From positions 1 through 48,231 of the forward strand of contig CAZROA010000114.1 of NCBI GenBank assembly GCA_964601575.1: 48,231 nt of DNA, written 5' to 3'. The notes below the pieces were generated by a model, which was given only the letters and a program-made list of their open reading frames with translations, was not told the DNA's origin and made no database searches. The stretch is from CAZKEG01 sp964601575. Lineage in GTDB: Bacteria; Desulfobacterota; Thermodesulfobacteria; Thermodesulfobacteriales; Thermodesulfatatoraceae. The translations under genes and the position numbers were made by a program. This document shows positions 46,713 through 48,231 of this stretch, in pieces. Each line of letters opens with the position of its first letter. Position 1 is the first letter of the stretch.

Positions 46713-48231
46713 TCAAATTTTATAAGAAAGCGTCATCTCACGAAGAGAATTGGCCAACCGACTGAGATCATTGGCTGCTTGTTGTATTCCAGAAATAGAA
46801 CGTTCAGCTTCTTCTGTACGCCTTTTAAGGCCTTCGGTCATTTTAGAAATATTATCTACTTCTTGAGCTATAACTGCTGTGTTTTTGGAAATTTCATCAG
46901 TCATTGCTGTCTGTTCTTCTATTGCTGTAGCAATACTAGCTGCACGTTCTACGGTTAATTTCATTGTATTCATCAAATTTTCGGTATTATCTTTTAATTG
47001 TGTACCTCTAGTAACAAGACTATCAACCCATTCTCTAATCTGTTTGGTGGAATTACTAGTTTCTCTGGAAAGCTCCTTAACTTCATTGGCTACGACAGCA
47101 AAACCCTTGCCATGTTCTCCTGCCCTAGCCGCTTCTATAGTAGCATTAAGAGCTAAAAGATTGGTTTGATCAGCAATATTTTGAATAATATTAGCTGCGG
47201 TCTTAATTTGATCGATTTCTTTTATAAGCTGATCAATTAATGTATTACTTTCTAGAACTTTTTCATTAGTCAAGGTTGCTTCTTGTGATGTTTCAGAAGT
47301 ATTCTTTGAAATTTCATTAATAGCTAAGCTTAACTCTTCTACGCTTCTTGATACTAAATTTATCTTTTCATTTAAACTTTCTGTATATGAAATTAACTTT
47401 TTAATATCAGCAAAAGTTTCAGTTGAGTGACTAGCCACCTGTTCTGCGATACTAGAAAACTCTTCAGAGGCAGAAGCAATTTGTTCTATTCCATTTTGAA
47501 TTTCTTTTAAAATTTCTGTTGTGTTATCTATCGATGTATTTAAATATTTCCCAATTATATGAATCTCATTATTACTTTTATCACGTGTTTCTGCCTTTTT
47601 AGTAAAATCTTTCTGTTCAATATTTTTCATAACAGTAACTAATGCCTTTGCTTCCTTTTTTAAAGTTTCACCAGACATATAAGCTACAATTGTAGCCAAA
47701 ATAACAGCTATAACAAATATTATAGAATTATTGGCAATAATAGAATTACCTATAGCTGCTTGTATATTAAAGGATTCGTCCATTTTTCCCCATCTGTTCT
47801 CTAACATCTTTTTGGCTAATGCCCTTGCTTCTATTTCCCTATCACCTATGTTTTTTAAAATTTTGTTAATTTCAGCAGGCATGTTGACGTTGGCACTCAA
47901 AAGTTTTTCTTGATACAAACTAATATCATTTTTAATCTTATTAAGATGATCAGAAAGAATTTGTGCGTTTTTAAGGACGTCTTTTTCGTTCATTTCTTTG
48001 GCCATTTTCACCGTTTGCGAAATGTTTTTCAGTGCCAAATCAATATCTCCTCTAATCTTTTGCAAAAATTTTTCTTCCCTTGTCAAGGTAGCCATCAGTA
48101 GATTTTCTTTTATTTTGGCTAAATTGGTCAGAGTGTCTTCTGTTGATCTCAAAATTACTCGGTCTTTTTCGTCTATTTTTTGAGAAATCTTTGTCAATCT
48201 TCTGACATTTAGACTGGAATAAACAAAGCTA
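46713..48231 (-). CDS. Methyl-accepting chemotaxis protein, 5' end beyond window
   Basis: At least 505 codons. The frame is open to the window edge (SFVYSSLNVRRLTKISQ...), so the TTG at 48197 is not the start and the first membrane helix lies outside. Visible are a four-helix-bundle-like periplasmic part, a membrane helix (NNSIIFVIAVILATIVAYM), a HAMP region, and the signalling hairpin ADQTNLLALNATIEAARAGEHGKGFAVVA. No C-terminal CheR-binding pentapeptide. AT-rich like the kinase after it. Confidence 0.93.
   Translation of the reverse strand, partial: SFVYSSLNVRRLTKISQKIDEKDRVILRSTEDTLTNLAKIKENLLMATLTREEKFLQKIRGDIDLALKNISQTVKMAKEMNEKDVLKNAQILSDHLNKIKNDISLYQEKLLSANVNMPAEINKILKNIGDREIEARALAKKMLENRWGKMDESFNIQAAIGNSIIANNSIIFVIAVILATIVAYMSGETLKKEAKALVTVMKNIEQKDFTKKAETRDKSNNEIHIIGKYLNTSIDNTTEILKEIQNGIEQIASASEEFSSIAEQVASHSTETFADIKKLISYTESLNEKINLVSRSVEELSLAINEISKNTSETSQEATLTNEKVLESNTLIDQLIKEIDQIKTAANIIQNIADQTNLLALNATIEAARAGEHGKGFAVVANEVKELSRETSNSTKQIREWVDSLVTRGTQLKDNTENLMNTMKLTVERAASIATAIEEQTAMTDEISKNTAVIAQEVDNISKMTEGLKRRTEEAERSISGIQQAANDLSRLANSLREMTLSYKI

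Noticed and set aside
1..48231. CRISPR array, insertion sequence or rRNA
   Set aside because: No regularly spaced repeats, transposase gene or rRNA sequence was seen in any part of the window.
48195..48231. TTG at 48197 as chemoreceptor start
   Set aside because: The frame is open upstream to the window edge and the protein would lack its first membrane helix; the gene is simply cut by the window.

Overview
The window looks like chromosome from a Gram-negative bacterium of roughly 50 % GC, most likely a thermophilic sulfur-metabolising member of Thermodesulfobacteriota. That placement is an inference from gene content and order (rpsB-tsf-pyrH-frr-uppS-cdsA-dxr-rseP, the HsdR_N / CBS-nucleotidyltransferase / M50 / trpS cluster, a short MetE core enzyme); no rRNA is present to confirm it. 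Housekeeping genes are tightly packed, often overlapping by 1-4 bases, with AAGGAGG-type ribosome binding sites.

1-6.8 kb is an accessory island between a tRNA-Arg(CCT)-like gene and a tRNA-Leu(TAA). Two inverted copies of a perfect 24-bp repeat (402-425 and 6549-6572) bracket it. Inside are an AT-rich three-gene cassette (DUF3467-like, HicB-like, HicA-like) and a packaging/regulation module: small and large terminase subunits, an AlpA/Xis-like HTH protein, two small proteins, a small protein with an in-frame UGA upstream, and an acidic zinc-ribbon protein. A divergent promoter pair with overlapping -35 boxes drives the leftward genes on one side and a leaderless ribbon-helix-helix gene on the other. 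No portal, capsid, tail or integrase gene is visible, so this is either a degraded prophage or a compact phage-satellite-like element.

6.8-18 kb carries a MetE core-type enzyme, an orphan PAS histidine kinase with a methyltransferase, a VKOR-thioredoxin-like membrane protein, a small Cys protein, and the leftward rpsB-to-rseP superoperon (translation, ribosome recycling, UMP kinase, isoprenoid, phospholipid and envelope protease functions). 18-24.8 kb is a rightward near-gapless operon: HsdR_N-like protein, PflX-type radical SAM, metallophosphatase, small HEAT-like protein, xerC, CBS-nucleotidyltransferase, M50 protease, trpS. 24.8-30.7 kb runs leftward: aminotransferase, HDAC-like deacetylase, MarC, LPG-synthase-type membrane protein, GT2 glycosyltransferase, Deg/HtrA protease. 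30.8-34.6 kb runs rightward: transketolase, tatC, tatA, sugar nucleotidyltransferase.

34.6-38.0 kb is an AT-rich two-gene sensor: an eight-helix membrane protein with two predicted periplasmic Cys triads, overlapping by four bases a hybrid histidine kinase whose periplasmic domain also holds three Cys. Next come fpg, an unknown membrane protein, a Ca2+/Na+ antiporter and a DUF465-ilvB-ilvN operon with a strong terminator. Last are a periplasmic-binding-protein fold without signal peptide, an RNA-ligase-partner PIN protein, and another AT-rich signalling pair: a soluble GAF-type kinase and a chemoreceptor that runs off the right edge. The best candidates for something undescribed are the terminase island, its TA-like cassette, and the Cys-triad sensor pair.
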